Source: Rhizobium sp. BG4
Lineage (GTDB): Bacteria; Pseudomonadota; Alphaproteobacteria; Rhizobiales; Rhizobiaceae
NCBI RefSeq assembly: GCF_016864575.1
Contig: NZ_CP044125.1
Span: forward strand, 1,240,001 to 1,304,000
Direction of reading: 5' to 3'
Length of the DNA stretch: 64,000 bases
The translations under genes were made by a program, and so were the position numbers. Shown piece after piece: positions 1 through 8,799 of this stretch. The notes under the pieces are model-generated. The model did no database searches, had not been told where the DNA came from, and saw nothing but the letters and a program-made list of their open reading frames with translations. Position 1 is the first letter of the stretch; every line of letters starts with the position of its first letter.

Positions 1-142
1 AGGCCGTCGCCATCGGCCCGACTTCCGAGAGCCGCACAAAGATCGGCGAGCCGCCGATCGCGGCACCGCCGAGGATGAGCGCGGTCAGGGCAAAACGCTG
101 GGAGGGAGCGGTTTCAACGGAGGGGGCTGCGGCCTGCGACAT
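1..142 (-). CDS. DMT/EamA-family transporter, N-terminal part only
   Basis: Reading leftward from an ATG at 142, the frame is open to the window edge and gives about 47 residues. A short Ala/Pro/Ser-rich cytoplasmic start is followed by a hydrophobic Gly/Ala-rich helix, then FVRLSEVGPMA. That pattern is typical of the first transmembrane segment of EamA-type drug/metabolite exporters. The family is an inner-membrane carrier of about 300 residues with ten helices; the substrate cannot be told from this fragment. The rest lies outside the window. It is transcribed leftward, away from the osmC gene. Confidence 0.7.
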   Translation of the reverse strand, partial: MSQAAAPSVETAPSQRFALTALILGGAAIGGSPIFVRLSEVGPMATA

Positions 143-251
143 GATTTTCTATGCTCTCAGGGCGGCGAAGATTGAGGTGCCAGCCCTGAGGCGGATTATC
201 AGATCGCCATGCCGAGGGATAGCGCAGGAACGACACCCCCGAAACAAAAGC

Positions 252-680
252 TCAGCCGGTGACCACGGAGGAGAATTCCGGGTTGCCGCGGATCGTATTG
301 CTGACGGTGCAGATTTCGTCTTCGGCGAGATGGGCGATCTTCTGGCGGGTCTCGTCGTCGATATCACCCTTGATCGAGAAGGCGATGTTGAACTTCTGCA
401 CGCGTGACAGGCCTTCGGGCGCCTTCTCGCCGGTCACGTCAGCGGTGATCTCGGTGATCTTGTCGAGAATGCCGAGATTGCTGGCGGTGATGCGGGCGCT
501 GAGCACCAGGCAGGCCGAGAGCGAGGAATAGAGAAGATCGAGCGGGTTGAAGCCCGGCTGCGAGGGGCCGGTGACGATATTGATCTCACCCTTCGTCGCC
601 GATGTGACATGCGGGAAACCGGTGCGGCCGAGAACGGCCTTGGCGCCTGTGGGTCTGGGTCTTGCTTTGAGATCGGCCAT
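252..680 (-). CDS. OsmC family peroxidase-like protein
   Basis: The 142-residue product matches the OsmC/Ohr fold, whose members reduce organic hydroperoxides with two cysteines. Both redox cysteines are visible, at about residue 57 (SLSACLVLSAR) and residue 124 (DEICTVSNT). The open frame extends 31 codons further upstream, but a GGAG eight bases before the ATG at 680 makes that the likely start. The gene diverges from the flavoprotein gene, with the promoter region between 681 and 796. This is OsmC-type rather than classic Ohr, and the natural substrate is not known from sequence. Confidence 0.85.
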   Translation of the reverse strand: MADLKARPRPTGAKAVLGRTGFPHVTSATKGEINIVTGPSQPGFNPLDLLYSSLSACLVLSARITASNLGILDKITEITADVTGEKAPEGLSRVQKFNIAFSIKGDIDDETRQKIAHLAEDEICTVSNTIRGNPEFSSVVTG

Positions 681-796
681 GCCGCGACACTCCATTTGAT
701 ATGAGATTGAGATAGTGAGTTTAGCAGCGGGAAGCAACGAAACGGCTTCTCTCAAATCCGGAGACGCGCGCATTTGAATGCTGTATCAGGCAGCAC

Positions 797-2010
797 ATGA
801 AGAAAAAACAGATCGCGATCATCGGGGGTGGCCCGGCGGGCCTGATGGCGGCGGAAACGCTGGCCCTTTCCGGGCATGCGATCACCATCTACGATGCGAT
901 GCCGACGCTGGCGCGCAAGTTTCTGCTGGCGGGAAAATCCGGGCTCAACATCACGCATTCCGAGGACTACGAGCGGTTTGCGGAGCGCTTCGCCGGTGCG
1001 TCCGCTCGGCTTCGCCCGGCGCTCGATCAGTTGACGCCTGCCGATATTCGCGACTGGGCAGCGGGGCTCGGGACGGAAACATTCGTCGGTTCCTCCGGCC
1101 GCGTCTTCCCCACGGTGATGAAGGCATCGCCGCTGCTCCGCGCCTGGATCGCCCGGCTGGAAAGCCAAGGCGTTGCGATCGCCAAACGCCACCGGTGGAC
1201 CGGCTTCGACGGCGGCGCCTATGTGTTCGAGACGCCCGATGGCCGCAAGACAATAGAGGCCGATGCCGCGCTACTGGCCCTTGGTGGCGCCAGCTGGCCA
1301 AAGCTAGGCTCCGACGCCGCCTGGGTGCCCTGGCTGCGCGACAGGGGTGTCGAGATCGCCCCCTTCCGCCCGGCCAATTGCGGCTTCGATGTCGACTGGA
1401 GCGCGATCTTCCGGGAGCGCTTCGCCGGTGCGCCACTGAAGGCAGTGACTGCGACATCCGCGGCTGGCACCCTCCCCGGCGAATTCGTGATCTCGCGTCA
1501 CGGCGTCGAGGGCAGCCTCGTCTATGCGCATGCGGCAGCGCTTCGGGACGAGCTTGACGGCAAGGGAACAGCATCCCTCATCGTCGACCTGGCACCGGAC
1601 GGCCGTTCGAGCGCATCGCGACCGATCTCGCCCGGCAGGACAGGAAGGTCAGTCTCTCGAACCGCCTGCGCAAAGGTGCGGGTCTCGATGCGGTCAAGGC
1701 TGCGCTGGTTCGCGAACTTGCGCCGCAGGACGCCTTGCAGGATCCGCAGCGGCTTGCCGGGCAGATCAAGGCGCTGCCCATCCCGCTGACGGCAACCCGC
1801 CCGATCGCCGAAGCCATCTCGTCGGCCGGCGGCATTTCGTTCGATGCGATCGACGACAGTTATATGCTGAAGGCCCTGCCCGGCCTGTTTGCCGCGGGCG
1901 AGATGCTGGACTGGGAAGCGCCGACCGGCGGCTACCTGCTCACCGCCTGCATGCCGACCGGAAAAGCCGCCGCTGTTGGCATGCGGGCCTGGCTTGAGAA
2001 AACCACCTAG
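797..2010 (+). pseudogene. NAD(P)/FAD-dependent oxidoreductase, HI0933/TIGR03862 type, frameshifted
   Basis: The N-terminus has the FAD-binding Rossmann motif GGGPAGLMAAE (residues 9-19) and the family segment KFLLAGKSGLNITH. The C-terminus has the second FAD segment, GLFAAGEMLDWEAPTGGYLL. The two halves are in different frames. Frame one is correct to about 1600 and then reads as Arg/Ser-rich nonsense to 1789. From about 1600 the next frame reads PFERIATDLARQDRK and continues to the stop at 2010. Adding one base near 1597-1601 restores a 404-residue protein of normal family length. This is either a sequencing deletion or a real null allele. The function is a flavoprotein of uncertain substrate. 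The stop overlaps that of the convergent VanZ-like gene. Confidence 0.8.
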
Positions 2011-2363
2011 CCGGCCTTGTGCCGTATGCCCCTGATACGGTTGACGACTTCGGCCAGGAAGACACCGAACAGCGCCCCCATGCTCTTCGTCGCCGCATCC
2101 TCGAAATGCGCGTGGCGCGTCGGGGACAGGAACTGCAGCGTCTCCAACGCAAATGCCCCGATCACCAGCAGCACGGCGCAAAGCACGACACGGCGCGGAT
2201 AACCGGTTACAAAGAGAATGCCCATCACCATGAAGGCCATCGCCCTGTCGACATCGACATCGATGATGTCGTGCGGCCGGTATTCGATGGGGCAGACGGT
2301 AACGAAGATGACGGCCGCCAGCGACAGCCAGGCGGCCACTCTTACCAGAAGCATCTTGTTCAT
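2007..2363 (-). CDS. VanZ-like membrane protein
   Basis: The 118-residue protein has about four hydrophobic helices and the VanZ-type pattern. There is a polar/charged segment after helix 1 (DVDVDRAMAF) and the loop ALETLQFLSPTRHAHFEDAATKSMGALFG, with the family's E-Q, H and D residues. VanZ-like proteins are small inner-membrane proteins. The founding member gives low teicoplanin resistance, but most chromosomal members have no assigned role. The gene is convergent with the flavoprotein, and their stop codons share the tetramer CTAG at 2007-2010. Confidence 0.75.
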   Translation of the reverse strand: MNKMLLVRVAAWLSLAAVIFVTVCPIEYRPHDIIDVDVDRAMAFMVMGILFVTGYPRRVVLCAVLLVIGAFALETLQFLSPTRHAHFEDAATKSMGALFGVFLAEVVNRIRGIRHKAG

Positions 2364-2489
2364 GGCCCGAAGCCTAGACCCATGGCGGGCCGGCGCAATT
2401 CAGCCAAAAGTACAAAATGGGCTAATCCGCGCGCTGTTAGGCGGTGCGATCAAACAGTCGGCGTTTGTTGATTTGATGAGAAAGAAGAG

Positions 2490-2565
2490 TGGTGCCCAGA
2501 CGCGGATTTGAACCACGGACACGCGGATTTTCAATCCGCTGCTCTACCAACTGAGCTATCTGGGC
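2490..2565 (-). tRNA. tRNA-Phe (anticodon GAA)
   Basis: The minus strand folds as a full 76-base cloverleaf with an encoded CCA end. The acceptor stem GCCCAGA pairs with TCTGGGC. The D arm carries AGCTCAGTTGGTAGAGC. The anticodon stem CGGAT/ATCCG encloses a loop with GAA, and the T arm has GGTTCAAATC. It lies downstream of yacG, at the end of the infA-maf-yacG stretch. Confidence 0.97.
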
Positions 2566-2748
2566 ATTCCTGCTTCGGCCTGCATTCCTTCTGAGAAGGA
2601 ACCGGAGGGTTTGGTGTGCCCCGGAAGCGAGCGGGGTTATAGCATCTTGTCGGGACATGGCAAGCGTCAAATGACAGTTTTTTGCCAGTTGTCGAATTTT
2701 TACAAATTAGCGAGCAAAATGAATGGGTTCGCTCGCAAAAATCTGTGG

Positions 2749-2961
2749 CTATTCCTCGTCCTCGTAACCGGCCTTCTTCTCATCCTCGGCAACGGGGATG
2801 GCATAGGAGCCCGTCAGCCAGCGCGAGAGATCAACCTCGCGGCAGCGGTTCGAGCAGAACGGGTAGTGTTCGCGATGCGATGGCTTGCCGCATTCCGGGC
2901 AGGGACGCGTCTTGCGTAGCGGTTCGACCTTGGCGGTCGGCTTCTTTTCGTCTTCAGACAT
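2749..2961 (-). CDS. yacG: YacG family zinc-binding DNA gyrase inhibitor
   Basis: The 70-residue protein carries the four zinc-binding cysteines of the YacG family as CPEC (C21, C24) and CSNRC (C36, C40), with acidic tails at both ends. In E. coli, YacG binds GyrB and inhibits gyrase. It lies 19 bases downstream of maf on the same strand and is probably co-transcribed. The following 180 bases down to tRNA-Phe hold no other gene. Confidence 0.93.
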   Translation of the reverse strand: MSEDEKKPTAKVEPLRKTRPCPECGKPSHREHYPFCSNRCREVDLSRWLTGSYAIPVAEDEKKAGYEDEE

Positions 2962-2980
2962 GAGGATGTCTCCTCCGGGC

Positions 2981-3601
2981 TTAGCCCTCGGGCCACCGGC
3001 TGTGCACGTCGAAGCCTTCGCCAGTCAGCAAGAGGATGGTTTCATAGAGCGGCAGGCCCACGACATTGGTGTAGGAGCCAACCATTTTCTGCACGAAGCT
3101 ACCCGCCAGGCCCTGGATGCCGTAGGCACCGGCCTTGCCGCGCCATTGGCCGGAGGCGAGATAGCTTTCGATCTCGAAACCGGAGAGGCGCTTGAAGCGC
3201 ACCTTGGTCTCGACGATCTTCTGACGGACCTTGCGATCCGGAGTTACAAGGCAGACACCGGTATAGACCCAGTGGCTGCGGCCGGAAAGCAGATGCAGTG
3301 AGGCAGAGGCCTCGTCCGCGAATTCGGCCTTGCCGAGGATGCGGCGGCCGACAGCCACGACCGTATCGGCCGCCAGAATGTAGCTGCCCTTCCAGGCCAT
3401 GTCGCCCTTGATCGCAGCGAGAGCGGCTTCCGCCTTTTCAGTGGAAAGCCGGCGCGCCAGCGAGCGGGGATGTTCCGATTTCTTCGGCGTCTCGTCGATA
3501 TCCATCGGCATCAGCCGCGACGGTTCGATCCCTGCCTGATTGAGCAGGTCGACGCGGCGCGGCGAACCGGAAGCCAGGATGAGCTTGTATGTGAGCGCCA
3601 T
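2981..3601 (-). CDS. Maf-like nucleoside triphosphate pyrophosphatase
   Basis: The 206-residue protein starts with the Maf signature [14 protein letters not shown] (residues 7-20). Further motifs are DIDET near 35 and [11 protein letters not shown] near 75. These residues form the triphosphate and metal site. Maf proteins hydrolyse non-canonical or modified nucleotides such as dTTP/UTP or m7GTP; the subclass is not assigned here. The gene lies between infA and yacG on the minus strand, 45 bases after infA. Confidence 0.92.
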   Translation of the reverse strand: MALTYKLILASGSPRRVDLLNQAGIEPSRLMPMDIDETPKKSEHPRSLARRLSTEKAEAALAAIKGDMAWKGSYILAADTVVAVGRRILGKAEFADEASASLHLLSGRSHWVYTGVCLVTPDRKVRQKIVETKVRFKRLSGFEIESYLASGQWRGKAGAYGIQGLAGSFVQKMVGSYTNVVGLPLYETILLLTGEGFDVHSRWPEG

Positions 3602-3646
3602 GGAACCTCGACCGGAAAGGAAGCCTCGAGGGCTTGCGGCCCAAGC

Positions 3647-3865
3647 TTACTTGAAACGGTAGGTAATACGGCCCTTGGTGAGGTCGTACGGGGTCATTTC
3701 CACAAGAACCTTGTCACCAGCCAGAACGCGAATGCGGTTCTTGCGCATGCGGCCGGCGGTGTGGGCGATGATTTCGTGATCGTTCTCAAGCTTCACACGG
3801 AAGGTCGCGTTCGGCAGAAGTTCGGTCACGATACCCGGAAATTCAAGGACTTCTTCTTTAGGCAT
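3647..3865 (-). CDS. infA: Translation initiation factor IF-1
   Basis: The 72-residue protein is full length for IF-1, a single S1/OB domain that occupies the ribosomal A site during initiation. Family motifs [30 protein letters not shown] and [13 protein letters not shown] are intact. The frame runs 24 codons further upstream, but MPKEEVLEF from the ATG at 3865 is the conserved start. About 120 bases upstream probably hold its own promoter. Confidence 0.97.
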   Translation of the reverse strand: MPKEEVLEFPGIVTELLPNATFRVKLENDHEIIAHTAGRMRKNRIRVLAGDKVLVEMTPYDLTKGRITYRFK

Positions 3866-3984
3866 ATAAGGCTTTTCTTCCTGTCGGTTGAGATGGCGGA
3901 CCTGGGCCGCCTCAAAATTTGCGCGGAAACTACACAATCAAGGGTCATTTGTGAACCTAATTGATTGGGCTTTCTTCCTTTTGT

Positions 3985-4470
3985 TCACGCCGACTGCGCG
4001 GCGATGCCACTTCGCCTGAGTAGCCGGCTCTCGATCAGCGCCGATATGTGATCCCGCACCTCTCTATAGGCATCGAGAATCTGCTCGCGGCTGCCGGTTT
4101 CGCCGGTCGGATCCATGGTCGGCCAATACACCACCTCAACGGCGTTGGCGCGCGTCAGTTCCAGGGCGGCGTGATGGGCCTGCGGCGACAGCGTGATGAT
4201 GAGATCGAAATAATCGTCTTCGAGCTCGTCCAGCGTCTTCGGCAGGTGGCGGCCAAGCGACAGACCGATCTCCTCGAGCACCGTATCGACGAAGGGATCG
4301 CGCTCGCCGGCGCGAACGCCTGCAGAGCGTATATAGGTATTCGATGACAGCACACTGCGGGCGATGGCTTCGGCCATCGGCGAGCGGATGGCGTTCATGC
4401 CGCACATGAAGAGGATCGCGCCCGGGGCCTTGCCTTCTGCGGTGAGCGGAGCGGGCTCCATCCCGGTCAT
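3985..4470 (-). CDS. Low-molecular-weight phosphotyrosine phosphatase/arsenate-reductase-fold protein
   Basis: The 161-residue protein carries the P-loop CGMNAIRS, a C(X)5R motif with C23 and R29. A C-terminal DPTG supplies the general-acid aspartate. This is the LMW-PTP fold, which is also used by thioredoxin-coupled arsenate reductases. The extra resolving cysteines of ArsC are absent, so phosphatase is the better guess. The start ATG overlaps the UPF0262 stop (ATGA), so the two are translationally coupled. Confidence 0.85.
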   Translation of the reverse strand: MTGMEPAPLTAEGKAPGAILFMCGMNAIRSPMAEAIARSVLSSNTYIRSAGVRAGERDPFVDTVLEEIGLSLGRHLPKTLDELEDDYFDLIITLSPQAHHAALELTRANAVEVVYWPTMDPTGETGSREQILDAYREVRDHISALIESRLLRRSGIAAQSA

Positions 4471-4940
4471 CCGCGCCAGTAGAGCACGCAGACCAGCGTG
4501 AAGATGCGGCGCGCCGTGTCGAAATCGACGTCGATCTTGCCCTTCAGCCTGTCCTTCAGCGTCTGCGAGCCCTCATTATGGATGCCGCGGCGGCCCATGT
4601 CGATCGCTTCGATGCGGCTGGGAGAGGCAGAACGGATCGCCTCGTAATAGCTCTCGCAGATCATGAAGTAGTCCTTCACGATGCGGCGGAAGGGCGTCAG
4701 CGAGAGGATATGAGTCGCGACATCGCCGCCCTCCTCCGTCCTGATGACGAAGACCAGCTTGCTATCGACCAGCGAGATGTTGAGCCTGTAGGGCCCACCC
4801 GGATGACCGGCCGGCTCGAAGGTGTTTTCCTCGATCAGATCGAAGATCGCGACGGCGCGCTCGTGTTCGACATCGGGCGTCGAACGGCCGATCGTGTCGT
4901 CGAGGACGACATCAGAAAGCCGGAAGTCGCCCTTCGCCAT
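4467..4940 (-). CDS. UPF0262 family protein
   Basis: The 157-residue protein matches the alphaproteobacterial UPF0262 family from start to end, for example [23 protein letters not shown] and the ending [14 protein letters not shown]. Its function is unknown. It sits three bases after hisD and overlaps the following phosphatase start by four bases, so the three genes form one operon. As I recall, this neighbourhood is conserved in Rhizobiales, which suggests a housekeeping role; that is inference only. Confidence 0.9.
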   Translation of the reverse strand: MAKGDFRLSDVVLDDTIGRSTPDVEHERAVAIFDLIEENTFEPAGHPGGPYRLNISLVDSKLVFVIRTEEGGDVATHILSLTPFRRIVKDYFMICESYYEAIRSASPSRIEAIDMGRRGIHNEGSQTLKDRLKGKIDVDFDTARRIFTLVCVLYWRG

Positions 4941-4943
4941 GCC

Positions 4944-6242
4944 TCACCTTTCGAGATTGAGGCGGATCGCGACCGATCGCGCGTGGGCATCGAGGCCTTC
5001 GGAAACCGCAAGCGCGATCGCCGCCGGGCCGAGTTCGCGCAGCTGCTGCGGGCCGAGGCGCAGGATCGAGGTGCGCTTGACGAAATCGAGCACTCCAAGG
5101 CCGGACGAAAAGCGCGCCGACCGCGCCGTCGGCAGAACGTGGTTCGAGCCGCCGACATAGTCACCGATCACTTCAGGCGTATGCGCGCCGATAAAAATCG
5201 CGCCGGCATTGCGGATGCCATCGAGCAGCGCGTCCGGATCGGCGGCGGCAAGCTCCAGATGTTCCGGCGCGATGCGGTTTGCGAGCGGGATGGCGTCCTT
5301 CAGGTCCTTGACGAGGATGATCGCGCCGAAATCGCGCCAGCTGGCGGCGGCTGTATCGGCACGGTTCAGTGTTTTCAGCTGGCTCTCGACGGCGGCTTCG
5401 ACAGCCTTGGCGAATTCCGCGTCATCGGTGGCGAGGATCGCCTGCGAGCTTGCGTCATGTTCGGCCTGGGCCAGCAGATCGGCGGCGATCCAGTCCGGAT
5501 TGTTGTCCTTGTCGGCGATGACGAGCACTTCCGAGGGACCGGCGATCATGTCGATGCCGACGGTACCGAAGACATGGCGCTTGGCGGCGGCGACATAGGC
5601 ATTGCCGGGGCCGGTGATCTTGGCGACCGGCGCGATCGTTTCCGTGCCATAGGCGAGCGCCGCAATCGCCTGCGCGCCGCCGACACGGTAGATTTCCGAA
5701 ACGCCTGCCAGCTTGGCGGCAGCAAGAACCGCCGGGTTGACGACGCCGCCGGTTGCCGGCACGGCAATGACGATGCGATCGACACCCGCAACCTTGGCCG
5801 GAACGGCATTCATCAGCACTGAGCTCGGATAGCTCGCCGTGCCGCCGGGCACATAGAGACCGACGGCTTCGATCGCCGTCCAGCGCGAGCCGAGGCCGAC
5901 ACCCATCGTATCCTCGTAGATATCGTCCTTCGGCAGCTGGCGGCGGTGGTGGGATTCGATGCGGACGGCGGCGACCTTCAGCGCACCCAGCACTTCGGCC
6001 GGCACGGCTTCGACGGCCGCATCGATCTCGGCCTCGGTGACGCGCATCGGCACCTTGGCGAAATCGATGCTGTCGAATTTCTTGGAATATTCGGCAAGTG
6101 CGACGTCGCCGCGGGCGCGGACATCATCGATGATGGCGCGGACGGCGATGTTGACGTCTTCGGAGACCTCGCGCTTGGTCGTCAGGAAAGCGGCAAAACG
6201 CTGCTCGAAACCTTCGGATGCCTGATCAAGCCAGATTGCCAC
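4944..6242 (-). CDS. hisD: Histidinol dehydrogenase
   Basis: This enzyme catalyses the last two steps of histidine synthesis, oxidising L-histidinol to L-histidine with NAD+ and a zinc ion. The signature ITGPGNAYVAAAKRHVFG and GIDMIAGPSEVL, and the active-site APEHLEL, are intact. Length is 432 residues. A TTG at 6248 is in frame, but AAGGGA lies seven bases before the GTG at 6242 and MAIWLDQ is the more family-like start. DUF2948 precedes it by about 50 bases. Confidence 0.96.
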   Translation of the reverse strand: MAIWLDQASEGFEQRFAAFLTTKREVSEDVNIAVRAIIDDVRARGDVALAEYSKKFDSIDFAKVPMRVTEAEIDAAVEAVPAEVLGALKVAAVRIESHHRRQLPKDDIYEDTMGVGLGSRWTAIEAVGLYVPGGTASYPSSVLMNAVPAKVAGVDRIVIAVPATGGVVNPAVLAAAKLAGVSEIYRVGGAQAIAALAYGTETIAPVAKITGPGNAYVAAAKRHVFGTVGIDMIAGPSEVLVIADKDNNPDWIAADLLAQAEHDASSQAILATDDAEFAKAVEAAVESQLKTLNRADTAAASWRDFGAIILVKDLKDAIPLANRIAPEHLELAAADPDALLDGIRNAGAIFIGAHTPEVIGDYVGGSNHVLPTARSARFSSGLGVLDFVKRTSILRLGPQQLRELGPAAIALAVSEGLDAHARSVAIRLNLER

Positions 6243-6295
6243 GCTCAATTCCCTTCCAAACCAACGCTAAACGCCAAACAGCGCAGAAAAGATCG

Positions 6296-6733
6296 TTACG
6301 CGCCGGGATGGCGCGGCTTGGAGGCGGTTTCCCATGCTCCACCGATATCTGCAAGCTGAACTTCGATGCATTCGACATCAAGAACGATCTCTGCAGCGCC
6401 CGACAGCGTGATTTCGATCGTGCCTTCCGGACCTTCGCCCTTCGGCTCGAAGACGACAGAGAGAAGCGACAGCACTTCGTCGCGGCGCTTGCGGTCGATG
6501 CCGGTCGAGCGGACGGCGAGAACGCGCTTGAAAACGAGGGCGGCGCGGCGGCGCTCGAAGCCCTTGCGCTTGCCATTCGCCTCTTCCCAGACGAAGCGGT
6601 TTGCCGCGAAGGCGAACTGCGCATCCTTGGGCGACCAGGCGATGTCGCCGATCTTGAAAACGGCGTCCTGCAGATGCGCGGAGACCACGGCGAGGTCTTC
6701 ACTGTCGAGTGCAAGAAGCTTCAGGTCGGTCAT
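6296..6733 (-). CDS. DUF2948 family protein
   Basis: The 145-residue protein starts MTDLKLLALDSEDLAVVSAH and contains FEPKGEGPEGTIEITLSGAAEI, matching the alphaproteobacterial DUF2948 family of unknown function. The frame is open upstream, but the ATG at 6733 fits the conserved start. It lies between murA and hisD on the same strand. No signal peptide or membrane segment is seen. Confidence 0.85.
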   Translation of the reverse strand: MTDLKLLALDSEDLAVVSAHLQDAVFKIGDIAWSPKDAQFAFAANRFVWEEANGKRKGFERRRAALVFKRVLAVRSTGIDRKRRDEVLSLLSVVFEPKGEGPEGTIEITLSGAAEIVLDVECIEVQLADIGGAWETASKPRHPGA

Positions 6734-6819
6734 GCAGGCTGTACCCCCGGTCGATGATGCCGCATCGCCAGTATGACGATGCGTTAGACAAGGGAAATAG
6801 GACGCCGCGCGGCAATGCG

Positions 6820-6857
6820 CAACTCCCAAGCGGCAATGCGGCGCGGCCGCATTGCCG
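6820..6857. repeat. Perfect 12-bp inverted repeat with a third arm copy
   Basis: CGGCAATGCGGC (6831-6842) pairs with GCCGCATTGCCG (6846-6857) across a GCG loop. A third copy of CGGCAATGCG lies just before it at 6820-6829. It sits between murA and DUF2948, next to the murA terminator. It could be an intergenic palindromic repeat or a transcript-stabilising hairpin. Confidence 0.7.
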
Positions 6858-6864
6858 GGGGATA

Positions 6865-6885
6865 AAAGGGCGGAAACCGCCCTTT
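6865..6885 (-). terminator. Rho-independent terminator of murA
   Basis: Reading leftward, a 9-bp stem (AAAGGGCGG/CCGCCCTTT with a 3-base loop) begins four bases after the murA stop. Its own 3' arm ends in TTT, followed by TATCC, giving a short U tract. Confidence 0.7.
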
Positions 6886-6888
6886 CCC

Positions 6889-8181
6889 TTATTCGCTGAC
6901 GCGCTCGACGATCGCGCCGCAGCGCGTGAGCTTTTCTTCGAGACGCTCGAAGCCGCGATCAAGGTGATAGACACGCGACACCATGGTCTCGCCTTCGGCC
7001 GCAAGACCGGCGATGACGAGCGACACGGAGGCGCGCAGGTCGGTTGCCATGACCGGTGCACCCTTCAGGCGCGGAACGCCTTCGATCTTTGCCGTCTGGC
7101 CGGACAGCGAGATCTTGGCGCCGAGACGGGCAAGCTCCTGCACGTGCATGAAGCGGTTTTCGAAGATGGTTTCGGTGACATGGGAGACGCCCGACGAGCG
7201 GGTCATCAGCGCCATGAACTGCGCCTGCAGGTCGGTCGGGAAGCCCGGGAAGGGATCGGTGACGACGTCGACGGGCTTGATGCCGGCGCCATTGCGCTTG
7301 ATGCGCACGCCGCTATTGGTGGCCGAGACGTCGGCGCCGGCGCGGCGCAGGGTTTCGAAAGCGGTTTCGAGCAGCGCCATGTCGGTGTTTTCGAGCACGA
7401 CGTCACCGCCGGTCATGGCAACGGCCATGGCATAGGTGCCGGTTTCGATACGGTCCGGCAGAACGCGGTGGCGGGCGCCGGAGAGCGACTGCACGCCTTC
7501 GATGGTGATGGTGGATGTGCCGGCACCGGTGATCTTGGCGCCCATGGCGATCAGGCAGTTGGCGAGATCGACGACTTCCGGCTCGCGGGCGGCATTGCCG
7601 ATCACCGTCGTGCCGCGGGCAAGCGTTGCCGCCATCATCATGACGTGGGTGGCGCCGACGGAAACCTTCGGGAAGGTGTACTTCGCGCCGATGAGACCGC
7701 CCTTGGGGGCCGTGGCATTGATATAGCCGCTGTCGATCTCGAGATTGGCGCCGAGCGCCGTCAGGCCTTCGAGGAAGAGATCGACCGGGCGCGTGCCGAT
7801 GGCGCAACCGCCCGGCAGCGAGACGCGGCACTGTCCCTCGCGCGCCAAAAGCGGACCGATGACCCAGAAGGATGCGCGCATCTTCGAGACCAGCTCATAG
7901 GGGGCGGTCGTATCGACGATGGTGCGGCAGGTGAAATGGATCGTGCGCGAATAGGCATCGTCCTGGCGCTCGCGGCGGCCGTTGACGGCAACGTCGACGC
8001 CATGATTGCCGAGAATACGCATGAGCAACTCGACATCGGCCAGATGCGGCACGTTTTCCAGCGTCAGCGTGTCGCTGGTCAGCAACGATGCGATCATCAG
8101 CGGCAGTGCGGCATTTTTGGCGCCGGAAATCGGGATGATGCCATTCAGCTCATTCCCGCCGACAATTCTGATACGATCCAT
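6889..8181 (-). CDS. murA: UDP-N-acetylglucosamine 1-carboxyvinyltransferase
   Basis: MurA transfers enolpyruvate from PEP to UDP-GlcNAc, the first committed step of peptidoglycan synthesis, in the cytoplasm. The 430-residue protein is full length. It has [11 protein letters not shown] near the start and the active-site loop [11 protein letters not shown], with the catalytic cysteine at residue 126. That cysteine is the residue fosfomycin modifies, so the enzyme should be of the sensitive type. It is the first gene of the leftward housekeeping stretch and is followed by a hairpin terminator. Confidence 0.97.
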   Translation of the reverse strand: MDRIRIVGGNELNGIIPISGAKNAALPLMIASLLTSDTLTLENVPHLADVELLMRILGNHGVDVAVNGRRERQDDAYSRTIHFTCRTIVDTTAPYELVSKMRASFWVIGPLLAREGQCRVSLPGGCAIGTRPVDLFLEGLTALGANLEIDSGYINATAPKGGLIGAKYTFPKVSVGATHVMMMAATLARGTTVIGNAAREPEVVDLANCLIAMGAKITGAGTSTITIEGVQSLSGARHRVLPDRIETGTYAMAVAMTGGDVVLENTDMALLETAFETLRRAGADVSATNSGVRIKRNGAGIKPVDVVTDPFPGFPTDLQAQFMALMTRSSGVSHVTETIFENRFMHVQELARLGAKISLSGQTAKIEGVPRLKGAPVMATDLRASVSLVIAGLAAEGETMVSRVYHLDRGFERLEEKLTRCGAIVERVSE

Positions 8182-8287
8182 GGGGGCTTACGGGCTGCGC
8201 CCGCCTTTCCTGAAAGTTCTGCCTTTAAAAGGGATGGGGGTCTTTAGACGAATTCCCGCGACGCTTCAATTCGCCGCGGAGCCAACA

Positions 8288-8482
8288 TTACGATTCGTCC
8301 ATTTTTGCGGCAGGCAGGCCGATCGTCTGATCTGCCTCGCCGGAACGGCGCGCCCGGGTCTGCTGTTTGCGCCGGGAAAGATTTTCCCGAAGTTTTTCTG
8401 CAGCCCGCTCACGCCGGAGCCGGGCCTGCTCTTCGATCGCCGCCTTGCGGCCGTTTACAGGCTTTTTGCTATTGTCTTCCAT
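8288..8482 (-). CDS. Small conserved basic protein, unknown function
   Basis: The 64-residue product is highly charged and predicted helical (EEQARLRRERAAEKLRENLSRRKQQTRARR), with no membrane segment. I do not recognise a named domain. Similar small Arg/Glu-rich proteins are, from memory, encoded beside murA in related genomes. It is on the same strand as murA, 106 bases upstream. The ribosome-binding site is weak, so the start is moderately sure. Confidence 0.6.
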   Translation of the reverse strand: MEDNSKKPVNGRKAAIEEQARLRRERAAEKLRENLSRRKQQTRARRSGEADQTIGLPAAKMDES

Positions 8483-8636
8483 GTGTTCTGCTTACCGGAT
8501 TCCCGCCCTTGTCAAAAGAGCTTCGTCGTTAATCCACGCGAAGTTGGAAATTGCGGCTTGCGCTTGTCAAGAACCTGTGGCAATAGGCGCCCCGTCCACG
8601 CAACACAGCCCAACGGCTCGAAGCGTTCCTGGTCCT

Positions 8637-8711
8637 GCTGCCGTAGCTCAGTGGTAGAGCACACCCTTGGTAAGGGTGAGGTCGGTGGTTCAATCCCACT
8701 CGGCAGCACCA
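8637..8711 (+). tRNA. tRNA-Thr (anticodon GGT)
   Basis: The 75-base cloverleaf has an encoded CCA. Acceptor GCTGCCG pairs with CGGCAGC. The D arm is AGCTCAGTGGTAGAGC. The anticodon stem CACCC/GGGTG encloses a loop with GGT, and the T arm is GGTGGTTCAATCCCACT. The AT-richer gene just downstream suggests the site may have served as an integration point, but no repeat of the tRNA 3' end was seen nearby. Confidence 0.97.
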
Positions 8712-8799
8712 GTTTTCTTTGGAAAAAATAATTCAGAAATTCGCATGAGTTCGCGTCGGACGGTCCTCGCTGCGCCGAAAATACTTTGGCGTCCAGCAG

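Noticed and set aside
2710..2736. GCGAGC/GCTCGC inverted repeat downstream of yacG
   Set aside because: Only six-base arms with a 15-base loop and no convincing U tract; too weak to call a terminator.
6709..8247. 512-codon plus-strand frame opposite murA
   Set aside because: Shadow of murA; no recognisable protein features.
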